Part shown: positions 22,589-32,071 of the stretch, one piece after another
Numbering within the stretch: the stretch's first letter is position 1
How the letters are laid out: every line of letters starts with the position of its first letter
NCBI RefSeq assembly: GCF_020740795.1
Contig: NC_067282.1
Location: 126,599,132 to 126,663,131, forward strand
Reading direction: 5' to 3'
From: Apus apus
Taxonomy: Eukaryota > Chordata > Aves > Apodiformes > Apodidae
Length of the DNA: 64,000 nt
Program-made: the position numbers and the translations under genes
The notes under the pieces: generated by a model
Seen by the model: only the letters and a program-made list of their open reading frames with translations
What the model was told of the DNA's origin: nothing
Database searches by the model: none

Positions 22589-25500
22589 CTACAAAGAAAC
22601 ACATGTGATATGCAGTCAATAAGCAAGGATCTAACCCACCCAAAATCCAAATGATAGTGAAAGGAATAAAAGAAAGACCGGCACTTAAGGACAGCACAAC
22701 AAGAAAGAGGAGGATCCTCAGAAAGCAGTAACTGTGACAAGAGATAAGAGATTGATCTGTGTGATGTTGATACAAAGAAGCCTACAGATCACATGAGAAT
22801 AATTTTAGCTAAGTGACTGGAAGTCATGCCCTTCAGAGCACTTCTGGTATGAGAAACTTCTAAGAGTACGAGTAGAAGGAGGAATTAGTATTTCTGGAAA
22901 AGTCTAACACCTATGAATCCTCCTTATACTATCTACATGTGAAATAACAAAATGAATGAGGACAGTTTTCCTAGAAACAAAGGAAAAATAAAAAATAAAA
23001 ATAAAAATGAGGTTATCAACAGAAAAAGAGCATAGGGAAAGATAAATCACACCAGAAGAGAACATAAAGCTACAGGCACACAAATGAAAATAGGGTTATG
23101 GTTAGACAGGATGGAAGAAGTTAGAGCTTCACTATGTCTAAGCATCCAAGAGCAATCAGTGAGATGACAAGAGAAAGATTTAACAGCTGGTTTGCTTTAG
23201 ACCAGAATAACTGGCAACTCCACAGAATTAGCAAGCAGCATGTACTGAAAACCTCTGGGAAGAGACTACATGCAAATAAATGCTCTTTCAGAAGGAGTTC
23301 CAATGTCACATGTCTCTTCAGAGTTATCAAAAATCTGAATGTTTTCAGAGCAGAACAAAGCCATTTCTTTCATTCTTTCTTCTTCACATCCAAGCAACAG
23401 AGAAAAATTGTCTTGACAGAATCCCCTCCTCTGGTGAATTATAGTAGCATCCTTATAGTGAGTAAACTAGCAGTAATTATTAGCCTTAGAGACCGAGAAG
23501 GACAGCAAGGATTGTCACTGGCCAGTTCCTTAATATGAGCTTAGAGTTTCATAGCACCTAGTAAAGATATATAAAGACCAGGATCCATAGAAGGCAAGAT
23601 TTATAGAAAAAATAACAAACAACTACCAACAACCAAAAAACCCACACATACCAACACCCCTCCCTCCCAAAATAGAACAAACCAATGAACCAAAAAAATG
23701 CACCAAAAAAACCCTCAAAAAACAATAAACCAACCTTTGGAGCAATTCGCACACGCTTATTGCTCCGGTAAGTCTCTGAACTGTTGAGGGATGCTCCCTG
23801 TGCCATGGACAGAGGAACCTTCATAGAAGGCTGCAAGACAAGAGGCTGACTCAAAGGAAACTGGATTGGAACCAGGTAGGAGTTGATGCGAGGAAGTAAA
23901 GGCTTCATCTTTCGAGCTGGAAGAGAAAAGAACGGATCTGCTAACCTCTTGCCCTTCCTATACTACCTCTTGAAACCCAGGATTCTAAGAGGAAGTCCTT
24001 CTAAATACCCCCAAATAAACATCCAGAGACAGGCTCACCTGCCTTCTCTGCTAATTTTGAGGGTACAAATCCCAAGCCAGAAGGCATAATGAACAAGAAA
24101 ACAGTCTTTAATACAGATCCTAGCCCTCCAATTGGGGCAAGTTCTGCTCTTGCTCCATTTGAGTACCCAATCCCATCCATCTCCCCATCACATCCTCTCT
24201 CAGACACTGCAATTCTGCCTTCAGCTCCAAACCTGACAATAGAAAGCCTAAAAGCTGGCAAACCTGGGTAACAATTTCCACGTTTATCCCTCAGGGAAGC
24301 TGGGAGAGTGCCACAGATTTATAGGACTAGGTTGATGTAGATACTCACGTGCATTCTGGGATTCAGTTTTGCTGCTGCTGTTGCTTCCCATGTTCTTCTG
24401 GGGATTGGGAAGGTGTTGCTTTTGGTGCTGCAGTCATTGTGAAATAACAAAGAGGAGAAGAGAGAGAAAAGAAAGATGTAAAGAGGATAATCCATCTTTA
24501 TTCTGCTGTTAATTCAGAACTGCAACTCCACATGCCTGTGCTGCGCTACCACAGAGAGAGCAGCTGTTAGCACCCAGCACTCATACTGGCTCTGTGCCAG
24601 TTACTGTTTTGCAGCCATGCCATCTCCAAGACAGCTACCAACCAAAAGCTGTGTGGAAAAGGAGACGGCATGACAAAGCTGCTCCAGCTGCAGACTACTG
24701 CAGAAGTGACCTGGTTTTGGTGTCCTGAGTGCCTTAGATGTGAATGGGATAGCTTTATTTTATATTGGATCTTTACACAAACCATAGACCAGATAAATGT
24801 TCAAGTGGAATAGCAGAGGCAACACAGAGCAATCAGGAGTCTTAAGCAGATGGAAAAAAGGGCAGGGCTGTAGCCATGGCAGAAAAACGTTTGGCTGCTT
24901 GCAGAACTGCTGAACACAAGAGACACAGCAAACTGGTTCATCCTTCTGAAAACCACAACACAACTGGGTCCCAAAATGAAAAAGGACTACAGAGAGATCC
25001 TGTTCTCTCTGAATGCGAGTCCTAGAACAGATTGGGACTGCTGCCATGGAGATGAGGATTTTACCAGAAATCTCTGTCTGGGATTGTTCTTTGAAGCCTC
25101 TTCATGCTCAATACAGCCTACCTCAGCAGCAGACTTCTAGTTGCTTTACCAGCTGTAGAGAGAGCACATCATCTGAAGGCAATTAACCTTTGGCTCAACT
25201 CCTTTCCCAAAAAAGGGTGTGCATGGAGCTGTACGACTAGGTGCAGCAGTGACTCAGTCCCCCTCCCCTAGTCTCTTGTCCTTTCCTTCAGTAGCTGGCA
25301 AGAAGAGTATGGAAGCCCAAGCCCCAAGCCAGAGGCTAAGTCTTACTGATTCAGAGTGGTCAGGCGATGTTGGTGACCCCAAGTCCAGCGGCTGATGGCA
25401 GCAAGGCATTGAGAGGGAGAAAAATAAGATGACTTAATCAACCAAAGGGGGAACAAATGGGACATCGTAACCTCGTATAACTTGAGCAAACAAGTGTCAA

Positions 25501-28500
25501 CCTGCCCACCCAATGCAGATAACACAGAAGAGTAAACACACCTATTCCAGACTCCCAAGCTGTTTCTCCCACAAAATGGTACTTCCTAAAATACTTAGCT
25601 GGGATAGGGCAATTCCGTCCTATGGAATCAAATCCTATTCCATCCTATCTAATCAAACAGCAGAAAAACTCCTGATCAACTTCACTGAAAAGGTTCTCGC
25701 AAGGAATTTGAATCGGACCCATGGAAAGAGGTTGAACAAGCTCACTATTAAATTTATATTAAATTTGGTACACCACCTGAAGAATAAACACATCCCATAG
25801 AAGTTTCAGTTCATATGAACAGCCACAGCACCTTCTGTTTCAAATAGAGCACTTGTCTATTTGTCAAGAGAAATAGCTGAATCCAGCAAAGGCTTAACTT
25901 TCCTGTTAAAATAAGGTGCATCTGGCTAGTGTGGCATTTAGGAACTGGATAGCCTGTTCCATTTTCTTTGCATGAGGCACTCACCTTAAATACCTGGTCC
26001 AATGTTAGGCAACGGTTTGCCTCCGGGTGAATAGTCCAGAATGAGATTTTACCATTAGCAGATGTTTCACGGACAAACATATCATGGAGAGACAGGTTGT
26101 GCCGTATGGAGTTCTGGGGAGAAAGGAGTGAGGGGGAGGTTGAAAAGCAGTCTTTTTGTTATCAGCACAGCAGGGCCTACCTGAGACTTGACTGCCCTAG
26201 CAGAGGGATTACATTCCCAGGTGTAGACAACATGGACCTTCATACTCACTGCATACCCAGCCAACACTGTCATCAGTCTCTCATTCTATTTACTCCCGAG
26301 ATCCCTATTCTTACTCCAGTGGTCAAACACTTCATCTTTTTGCCTAAGTGAAATGAGAAATGGGATACAAGAAGCAGAACAGGGAACATCAGGAATGAGA
26401 GGGTATTTGCAGTGAGGTGTTTAAATTAATATCCATCTTGCTCTGCAAACTGGGGAACAACTTCATTTTCATCCAGAAGTCACATGACAGCATCACCCTG
26501 TGGCCTGCAGCCTGCTAGTTACCTTCCAACCTGGCTTAGCCACATGTTTAAAATATGGGAAGTGATCCTCAATCCAAGTGTAGATGTCCTTCAGAGTCAT
26601 TCGCTTTTTCTCTGTACTGTTGATGGCAAACTGTATCATGGCCATGTAGGAGTAAGGAGGTCGTTCCGATACTGAATCTTGCCATGAGGAGGATGAGATG
26701 GTGCCAGTGACAGGAGTAGCAGCAGCAACAGAATCTTCTTCAGTCTGAGAGACAGAAGAATTGAAACATGAGTGCTCACAAAGGTGACAAGGGCCTTGGA
26801 ACATCCCTGGATTCTCCAGGCTCAGCTATTCAAATCAGCAAAGGCCCAGCGCAGATTAGAGGTGGTGATGCCTAGTTCTTGCAAGTCTTCTGATCCATGT
26901 GGATTTTACTCCCCTATCAGAAGTTTTAACACACACACTGCTGTCTTCTACTTACCTTGATTCTTTCCTGCAGAGGCATCTGATTCTCTTTCTCTGTGTC
27001 TTGCTTCACAGAACAGGGATTTAGCCCATCAGATCTCATCTTCCCCAGCCACTGGATGTTAGTGAGACTATTGTCCAATACAGAGTTTATTGATCCACCA
27101 CTGCCTGTTGGGATAACAAGCCCATACCTCTGCTTACTCACAAGTAACACTCTTCCTCATTCATCTCAATTGCCAAAAGGAAGGCAGTAGTCACTTTTAA
27201 AAAGAGGTAGCTGTGTCTCAAGACAGGGACCAGATAGTATTGTAGTGCTAATGTTTCTTGTGAAAGGAATTCAACCTTGAATTCCCCATCTCATGTGAAT
27301 CTGGAATCTGCCCAATTTCTGAAAAAAAACAGCAGCCTTAAAAACAAACATTCAAACCAGGCCATTGTTCTCAACCAAAACAGGACAATGTTGATCCAGT
27401 ACTTCAAAAATTCAAGTACTTTTAGCTAAAGGATGAACCTAGTAAGCAGAGGCCAAGGAAGATGGTGTCAAACTCAACTGAAAGACCTAGCACAAGACCC
27501 AAATCAGAAACCCAGATGTTTCCAGGTTTTTGAACAACCACCATGAAAACTAACATAATTTTATTGTAACTGGTGAGAAATATCATGTTTTTGTTATTTC
27601 TTTAGCAACCTAAGTATTGCGGCTGTCTATGGGTTCCTCTCAGGCAGTACTATACTGTGGGATAAGATTTACTACTTTCCAAAAGCTACATAGCTATTTA
27701 AATTTGCAAATACAAACTTGATATGAGCAGTGTTTGAGCAGATATGAGCAGTAAAATTCATCCCACTTCTAACATTTACTCAGTAGTTATGAGACAGCAA
27801 AGAAAGAAACAGACTGACCACTTAGTTATTAAAGGGAATAATCTCTTTTTCAAAGATCTAGGCCTGTATGATTTGTAACCGACTAGAGTACTCTACTTAA
27901 GTCTTGAATTCAATCAAAACCTTTTTGCCAAATGAAGCTCAGTCTTTTGTGTTTCTAGACTTGATTTTCTCAAGCTAGCCCTTCTTTTTTCCCCAGGATG
28001 AAAATTTTGCTTTTCTATACACCTTTATATGCCATTTTCCCACTAAAAATATATCCAAGATCCTTCAGATTTCACTGTACACACATAGCTACGTAAATTA
28101 TTAGAATCAAATCCATAGCTCTTTTGTAATTAATAAAATACTTCTCATTATTGTATGCCAAGATCCAAGCACTACACTCATTGGCCCTCTTCACATCTCG
28201 TCTATCTGCCAGGACAAAAAAAAAAAGTAAAAAAGATTACATACTGTTGCTCTCCTGTTCCCGTTCAACCACAGAGCCAACTTCTGCATGCCAGAGCATT
28301 GTTGCTCCTGCACGACCAGGTGTCTGTGTAACATTCTTGTCTTTCTCTTGACCATGTGCAGCCTTTGCTACATTGTGTTTTTCCTCTGATGGGAGATGCT
28401 GAGATGGTGCTGTACCTGCTGAACCTGAACGGGAAGTGCCCCCACTGCTAATGAGAATGAACTTGTTGGGCCCGTTGTTGCCACATTCTTTTCCTTTTGC

Positions 28501-28797
28501 TGTTAGTGCCTCTATGATACTCTGTATATCAGCATTTGTAGGGATGACTACCACTTGTGTGTTGGGCATGGTAGGATGGTCAATAATCTTTATCCCTGCT
28601 GGGAATTTCTGCAGGCCACAATCCATTTTGTCTCTAAGATGGTTATTGTATTGGTCCTCATGGCTGTGCTCCTGCTTAGGAGCTTTTTCATCCTGACCAC
28701 TGTTCTTATCTTTTGCTGAAGTAATGGATGCATCATTCTGTGGGAGGGTCAGTTTCCTTCTTTTGAGAATTAAGGGCTTGCGAGGGCTGGTCTTCAT
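21572..28797 (-). CDS. FOXM1: FOXM1, forkhead box M1 transcription factor (complete)
   Basis: FOXM1 is the forkhead activator of G2/M genes. Coding exons (minus): 28797-28245, 27104-26956, 26744-26523, 26113-25985, 25391-25347 (alternative), 24427-24349, 23916-23735, 22588-21572. All have GT-AG sites and compatible phases, giving 776 aa, or 791 with the 15-codon cassette (human 748/763). Markers: start MKTSPRKPLILKRRK; N-terminal block KFPAGIKIIDHPTMPNTQVV; forkhead domain about residues 262-351 (ERPPYSYMAMIQFA, recognition helix NSIRHNLSLHDMF, wing SFWTIHP); KMKPLLPR and KRVRIAPK; phospho-site region FKTPVKE and SSTPSK; C-terminal activation domain with DTMNDSLSKILLD ending WSQLIPELK. The first exon is non-coding (30364-30470) and shares a promoter with RHNO1. 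No frame damage was seen. Confidence 0.97.
22589..23734 (-). other. FOXM1: FOXM1 last intron
   Basis: Contains A-rich runs (AAAAATAAAAATAAAAAT near 22985) and an A/C-rich stretch at 23605-23725. No additional conserved exon is apparent, but a poorly conserved alternative exon between exons 7 and 8 could be missed. Confidence 0.6.
23735..23916 (-). CDS. FOXM1: FOXM1 exon 7
   Basis: 182 bases, CTTCCAG|CT to CCAAAG|GTTGGT, phase 1 in, 0 out. Encodes RKMKPLLPR, YLVPIQFPL, LVLQPSMKVPLS and KRVRIAPK, all matching human. The open frame reading into the intron beyond KV is not coding. Confidence 0.95.
24349..24427 (-). CDS. FOXM1: FOXM1 exon 6
   Basis: 79 bases from GCTGCAG|CAC to GCAC|GTGAGT, phase 0 in, phase 1 out. 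Encodes HQKQHLPNPQKNMGS, then a Ser run and KTESQNA, the counterpart of human QQKRPNPELRRNM and TIKTELPLGAR. Weakly conserved, but fixed by phase. Confidence 0.88.
25347..25391 (-). CDS. FOXM1: FOXM1 alternative exon Va (15-codon cassette)
   Basis: 45 bases between TGCCATCAG (with a long pyrimidine tract upstream on the minus strand) and TCA|GTAAGA, in phase 0. Encodes PLDLGSPTSPDHSES; the human cassette that separates FOXM1 isoforms reads PLDPGSPQLPEHLES, the same length and register. Too short to appear as an open frame by length alone. Inclusion or skipping both keep the frame. Confidence 0.88.
25985..26113 (-). CDS. FOXM1: FOXM1 exon 5 (recognition helix and wing)
   Basis: 43 codons, CCCCAG|AAC to TTTAAG|GTGAGT. 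Begins NSIRHNLSLHDMFVRETSAN, the DNA-recognition helix, and ends LTLDQVFK. Cys replaces Tyr in NR(Y/C)LTLDQ relative to human. Confidence 0.97.
26523..26744 (-). CDS. FOXM1: FOXM1 exon 4 (first half of forkhead domain)
   Basis: 74 codons, phase 0 both ends, CTCTCAG|ACT to TGGAAG|GTAACT. Encodes SVSERPPYSYMAMIQFAINS and TLKDIYTWIEDHFPYFKH up to PGWK, helices 1-2 of the winged helix. Nearly identical to human. Confidence 0.97.
26956..27104 (-). CDS. FOXM1: FOXM1 exon 3
   Basis: 149 bases from CCCAACAG|GC to AAG|GTAAG. The split codon A|GC completes Ser. Encodes LDNSLTNIQWLGKMRSDGL and KQDTEKENQ, matching human NNSLSNIQWLRKMSSDGL. Confidence 0.95.
27105..28244 (-). other. FOXM1: FOXM1 intron between exons 2 and 3
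   Basis: AT-rich, 1.1 kb, with no repeat or exon recognised. An A run (28215-28226) lies just inside the exon 2 donor. Confidence 0.6.
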
Positions 28798-28844
28798 TAT
28801 GGTTCTGTGCAGTCACTCTCCATTGAAAGGGACAAGAACAAATC
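28245..28844 (-). CDS. FOXM1: FOXM1 exon 2 (start codon; N-terminal repressor region)
   Basis: Acceptor TTTTGCAG at 28845, 47 bases of 5' UTR, ATG at 28797, then 184 codons plus 1 base to the donor ACA|GTATGT at 28245/28244. Encodes the conserved KFPAGIKIIDHPTMPNTQVV and GPNKFILISSGG segments. The first and last thirds are less conserved. Confidence 0.95.
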
Positions 28845-30363
28845 CTGCAAAACAAAAGAAACATAAGAGTGCAGAGGGTAGGAACAGCTAAGAAAGGTGC
28901 AGCTAATCACGATGGGCTTCCCACAGAGCGCACACATTCTCGGCAATTGTTACAAAGCCAGAAACAAGGAAGGAAAATATAAAAATGAAAGTATTGAATA
29001 AGGTTGATGAGGCTCTTGGACAACAGTACTGTACCTCCTTTATCCACACCTGGTGTAAGCAGGACAGGAGAGATATTAGCAGAGTAGGTAACATGCATCA
29101 CAAGTTGGGAGCCAGAGAGCACATACTGAGGAAATCATGTACTTTACAGAAAGGGAGACTAAAACTTAGCCATAAAGTAACTTAACAAGCATCAGCCAGC
29201 AAGCTGCCAGGGAGAGAAGCCAGAACACAGAAATAGCCATCCTGATTCTTATACTTCATTGCTGTAACCAGCAGATAGTGCAAGCTGAGAGGAAAGGGAA
29301 TTTAACAGATGGTGCAAGATCTGGGAAGCGGAGATTTTCCTGAACATTACAGAGACTGACAATGAATGCAGCAGAAGCTGGATGCTTTAAAAGAAGGATA
29401 AAGCAAATGTTTTAATCATTCCAGAACCAGATAAATGAATCATTGGGCAGCATAATGTTTAAATGTCAAACTTTTGGACATCAGACGATTTAGATTATAA
29501 AGCAGAAGGATAAAATTCAGAGATACTGCTTTCAGAGACACAGTGTGTTTGCCTTTTGAGAACACCACTTACAAGTATCATGCCATACAAGAATTACGTG
29601 GAGGCTGTCTCTTGCAGCAAACTGTGCCAGAACACGAATACACAAATTGCATTTATTATCATTAGGGATGGTAGGCAGAATAGAAACAAATAACGAAAGA
29701 GGCCTTTTGCATTAGTAGCTTTGACTGGGCCAGCTAGCAAACCGGAAAATTATCAGTAGGAATCACCTGCACAGATACAACCCAGAAACTAAGCATTAGA
29801 TAAAAGGCTTAGCTGATGCCCTGGGTGCAGGGAGCAGACAGCCCTGCTGCCATCAGGTGCTGCCCGGCAGCCAAAGGCGGCCCAGAAACGTTCAGTCCCA
29901 GCACTCGGGCACACACATGGCCCTTTGCGATCTGCTCTGCTCCCTTTGAGAGAGATCCCCGCAAGACAACGACAAAAGAACAGCCTTTAGCCAGCCCCAA
30001 AAAGGTTGCATTCTCTTCAGGTGAGATCCACTTCCTAAGAAGGTCTTGGGCTGCCACGATCAGTTTAGTGGCAGGAGCAACCCCGTGTGCGCATGGCCTC
30101 GGGGAGGCAAGGCGGGGAGACCTAAAGGGCTCCTGGCTCCTTCTCCACCTCCTCCAGCCCCAGCCCCAGCGCGCTCGCTGGTGGGCCGCCGGCTCCCCCA
30201 GGGCCCCTCCGCCCCAGCCCGGGCCTAGGCCTTGCCCTCTCCCTGCCGCCCCACGCTCTTATCACGGCTCTCAAGGGGCTGCGGGCCTCTCCCTCTAGCC
30301 CTGGCGGGACACAGCGGGAGCTGGCTGCTGCGGGGGGGGCTGGGCGGTAGGTCAGGACTCACC
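28845..30363 (-). other. FOXM1: FOXM1 intron 1 (5' UTR intron)
   Basis: Unique AT-rich sequence up to about 29800, then rising GC into the promoter CpG island. The 160-codon plus-strand frame at 29816-30298 lies in this GC-rich part and has no recognisable domain. Confidence 0.6.
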
Positions 30364-30470
30364 ACCTCCCCGGGCAGGCAGGCAGGGGGATACGGAGAAG
30401 AGCAGCGGCGGCGGAGCCCGGAGGCGCCGGAGCTGCTGCCGCCGCCGCTGGCCGCGGAGAGAGCGTCTCC
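30364..30470 (-). other. FOXM1: FOXM1 non-coding exon 1 (5' end approximate)
   Basis: A strong minus-strand donor GGAGGTG|GTGAGTCC at 30364/30363 opens the intron that ends at the exon 2 acceptor (28845). The transcription start is placed just below the E2F/CHR pair at 30472-30486 by analogy with TATA-less cell-cycle promoters; its exact position is an estimate. Confidence 0.6.
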
Positions 30471-30471
30471 G

Positions 30472-30486
30472 TTTGAATTTGGCGCC
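30472..30486 (+). promoter_or_regulatory. CHR (TTTGAA) abutting an E2F-like site (TTTGGCGCC)
   Basis: TTTGAATTTGGCGCC read directly. TTTGAA is the cell-cycle homology region bound by DREAM and B-MYB-MuvB; TTTGGCGC fits the E2F consensus TTTSSCGC. On the minus strand the order is GGCGCC, a short spacer, then the reversed CHR. Both fit the G2/M expression of FOXM1. Confidence 0.65.
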
Positions 30487-30502
30487 CGGCGACTCGTTGC
30501 GT

Positions 30503-30508
30503 CACGTG
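30503..30508. promoter_or_regulatory. E-box CACGTG
   Basis: Palindromic CACGTG in GTCACGTGCC, 17 bp from the E2F-like site, a candidate for MYC/MAX or USF. Confidence 0.5.
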
Positions 30509-30518
30509 CCCGCGCGGG

Positions 30519-30523
30519 CCAAT
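30519..30523 (+). promoter_or_regulatory. CCAAT box
   Basis: GGGCCAATGAG, a good NF-Y core with the usual following G. NF-Y commonly works together with CHR elements in mitotic promoters. It points toward RHNO1. Confidence 0.55.
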
Positions 30524-30569
30524 GAGACGCAGCAGGGGCGGGGCGGGGCGGGCCGAGGGGCGGGGCGGG

Positions 30570-30794
30570 CGGCATGAGCCGCTGCCGGCGGCGGGAGCGG
30601 GCGCTGCTGCGCGGGGAGGCGGCTCCGCGGCTTGTGCTCGGGGCGCGCTCCGGGAAGGCCGTTCCTTCCGCCGGGCGGGAGCACGGGGGAGCCCTCGCGG
30701 AGAGCCGCGCAGCGTCACGGGGTAACGGGTGTTGCGGCTCCGCCTGGCCGGGGCAGCCGGCGGGACGGGACGGCCCGGGGAGGCGGCGCCTTCG
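30570..30794 (+). other. RHNO1: RHNO1 non-coding exon 1 (5' end approximate)
   Basis: Donor CTTCG|GTAAGC at 30794/30795 in the CpG island, matched with the acceptor CCTCAACAG at 31818. The 5' end is unknown. A second weaker GT (CACGG|GGTAAC near 30720) is an alternative. Confidence 0.45.
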
Positions 30795-31818
30795 GTAAGC
30801 GGTCAGGCCGTGGCCCTCGTGTGCCTCGGGCAGACAGAGGGGGTTTCTCCGAGCAGGTTTTCCTCAGAGTTCCTCGTCTGTGCTCATCTGGTTTTGAGTA
30901 CAAAGTTGAACGTACTTTAAGTTAAAGCTTATTTACTGCATTCAAACCCAATAAATAAATCATGCAAGGTATGTAGAATACAGGAAGGAAACGTGAAGTA
31001 TGTTCTGTATTCGTAGAGTTAAAAGTTCTTGAATTTAAAAGGTACAGGCAGTTAGCAACTAGCAATGGTAAGACTTCTGGTTATCTCAGCCCTACAATAG
31101 ATCTCGATCTTGCAAACCAGTTTTATGGGTTAAACTGAAAAAAGCAAGCAAGCTTTTCTGACTTCAAATTCCTAAAACATTTTTGTCTGTGACTAGACTA
31201 TATATATATATATATATATTATTTTTTTTATATAATGGACTGGACATAGCTGCTTCCTGGTCAACTGCTTCTACTGCATTTTTTTTTTCTCCCAACTGTT
31301 TTAATTTCCTTGAAATTTCAGTGACCATACCTGTTCGTAATACAGTTTGTTCTGTGTTTCAGTATTTTAGTCAGGCCTTATAATAGATAGATGTCTTTCA
31401 AATTCTAGAATATTTTTATGAAGAAAAATGTGTGAGTATGCCTGTCTTATGAAAATACATAAGAAACTATTTTTTTCTAGTAACATTGAGTCTTGCCCAA
31501 AAGCCAGTTCAGAACTCACTTTGCAGCTGGGCCACTTTTTTTTGTCTGCATCTCTGTCTTTCCCCAGTGTATTTGGCTGTCAGCTTTTGTGAAGCTTTGG
31601 AGCATTTATCTATTTCTTCTGTGCATTTCCAAATCCACCTGAAGGTACCTTTGCAAGGAACCTACCTTTGGCAGAAGGTTCAAAAACTACTGGTAGGAAA
31701 AAGTCTGCATAAAGATGCATAGGCTGTACTATTGCATAAATGTTTTATTTTTGTAAAAAATGAAATCTGATGTTTCTAAACAAGTTTGCCTTCAAATCCA
31801 TTTATTTGTCCTCAACAG
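30795..31818 (+). other. RHNO1: RHNO1 intron 1
   Basis: Unique AT-rich sequence with a (TA)n run at 31199-31219 and several T runs. Nothing else is recognised. Confidence 0.5.
31199..31219. repeat. (TA)n microsatellite
   Basis: Ten TA dinucleotides read directly, within RHNO1 intron 1. Confidence 0.9.
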
Positions 31819-32071
31819 ATTTGAGAGCACTTCAGCATCTTCTGTTCCCACTTGGCTCTAGCAAGCATCATGAGGTTTCTAGGTCATTCTACTATACCTT
31901 TTAATGCCTCCGAAGAAGAAATACATTCCCAAGGCCAGGAAGGCAGAGCTGGTATTCCTTGAGAGACCACAAGAGAGACCCGTCCATTGCTATGAAACTC
32001 CGCTGCCTTCAGCCAAGAATCCAAGACGTGTTCCTACGAAACCTGTAGACCAGAACACTTCTGCTGCCTGG
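31819..32071 (+). CDS. RHNO1: RHNO1 exon 2 (start codon, 56 codons)
   Basis: Acceptor CCTCAACAG at 31818, 85 bases of leader containing an upstream ATG (31870), main ATG at 31904, donor TGCCTGG|GTTGGT at 32071/32072. Ends at Trp56 of the AWV motif. The longer frame through the donor to 32164 is intronic. Confidence 0.9.

Larger units (their letters stand above)
24428..26522 (-). other. FOXM1: FOXM1 mid-gene introns (between exons 4 and 6)
   Basis: Introns 24428-25346, 25392-25984 and 26114-26522. Apart from the cassette exon Va I see unique sequence only, with no repeat family. Confidence 0.6.
30060..30830. promoter_or_regulatory. Bidirectional CpG-island promoter of FOXM1 and RHNO1
   Basis: Very GC- and CpG-rich with repeated GGGGCGGGGC boxes (about 30535-30570) and no TATA box. 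FOXM1 exon 1 leaves leftward and RHNO1 exon 1 rightward; their donors are only about 430 bp apart. A shared FOXM1/RHNO1 promoter is also reported in human. Binding sites are listed separately. Confidence 0.85.

Noticed and set aside
23558-23734. Extension of the FOXM1 frame past KRVRIAPK into a hydrophobic segment
   Set aside because: It follows a GT donor in the conserved human position, and the extension is an A/C-rich tract read in reverse.
29816-30925. Several long frames on both strands in the FOXM1/RHNO1 CpG island
   Set aside because: CpG islands lack stop codons. The island is explained by two non-coding first exons.
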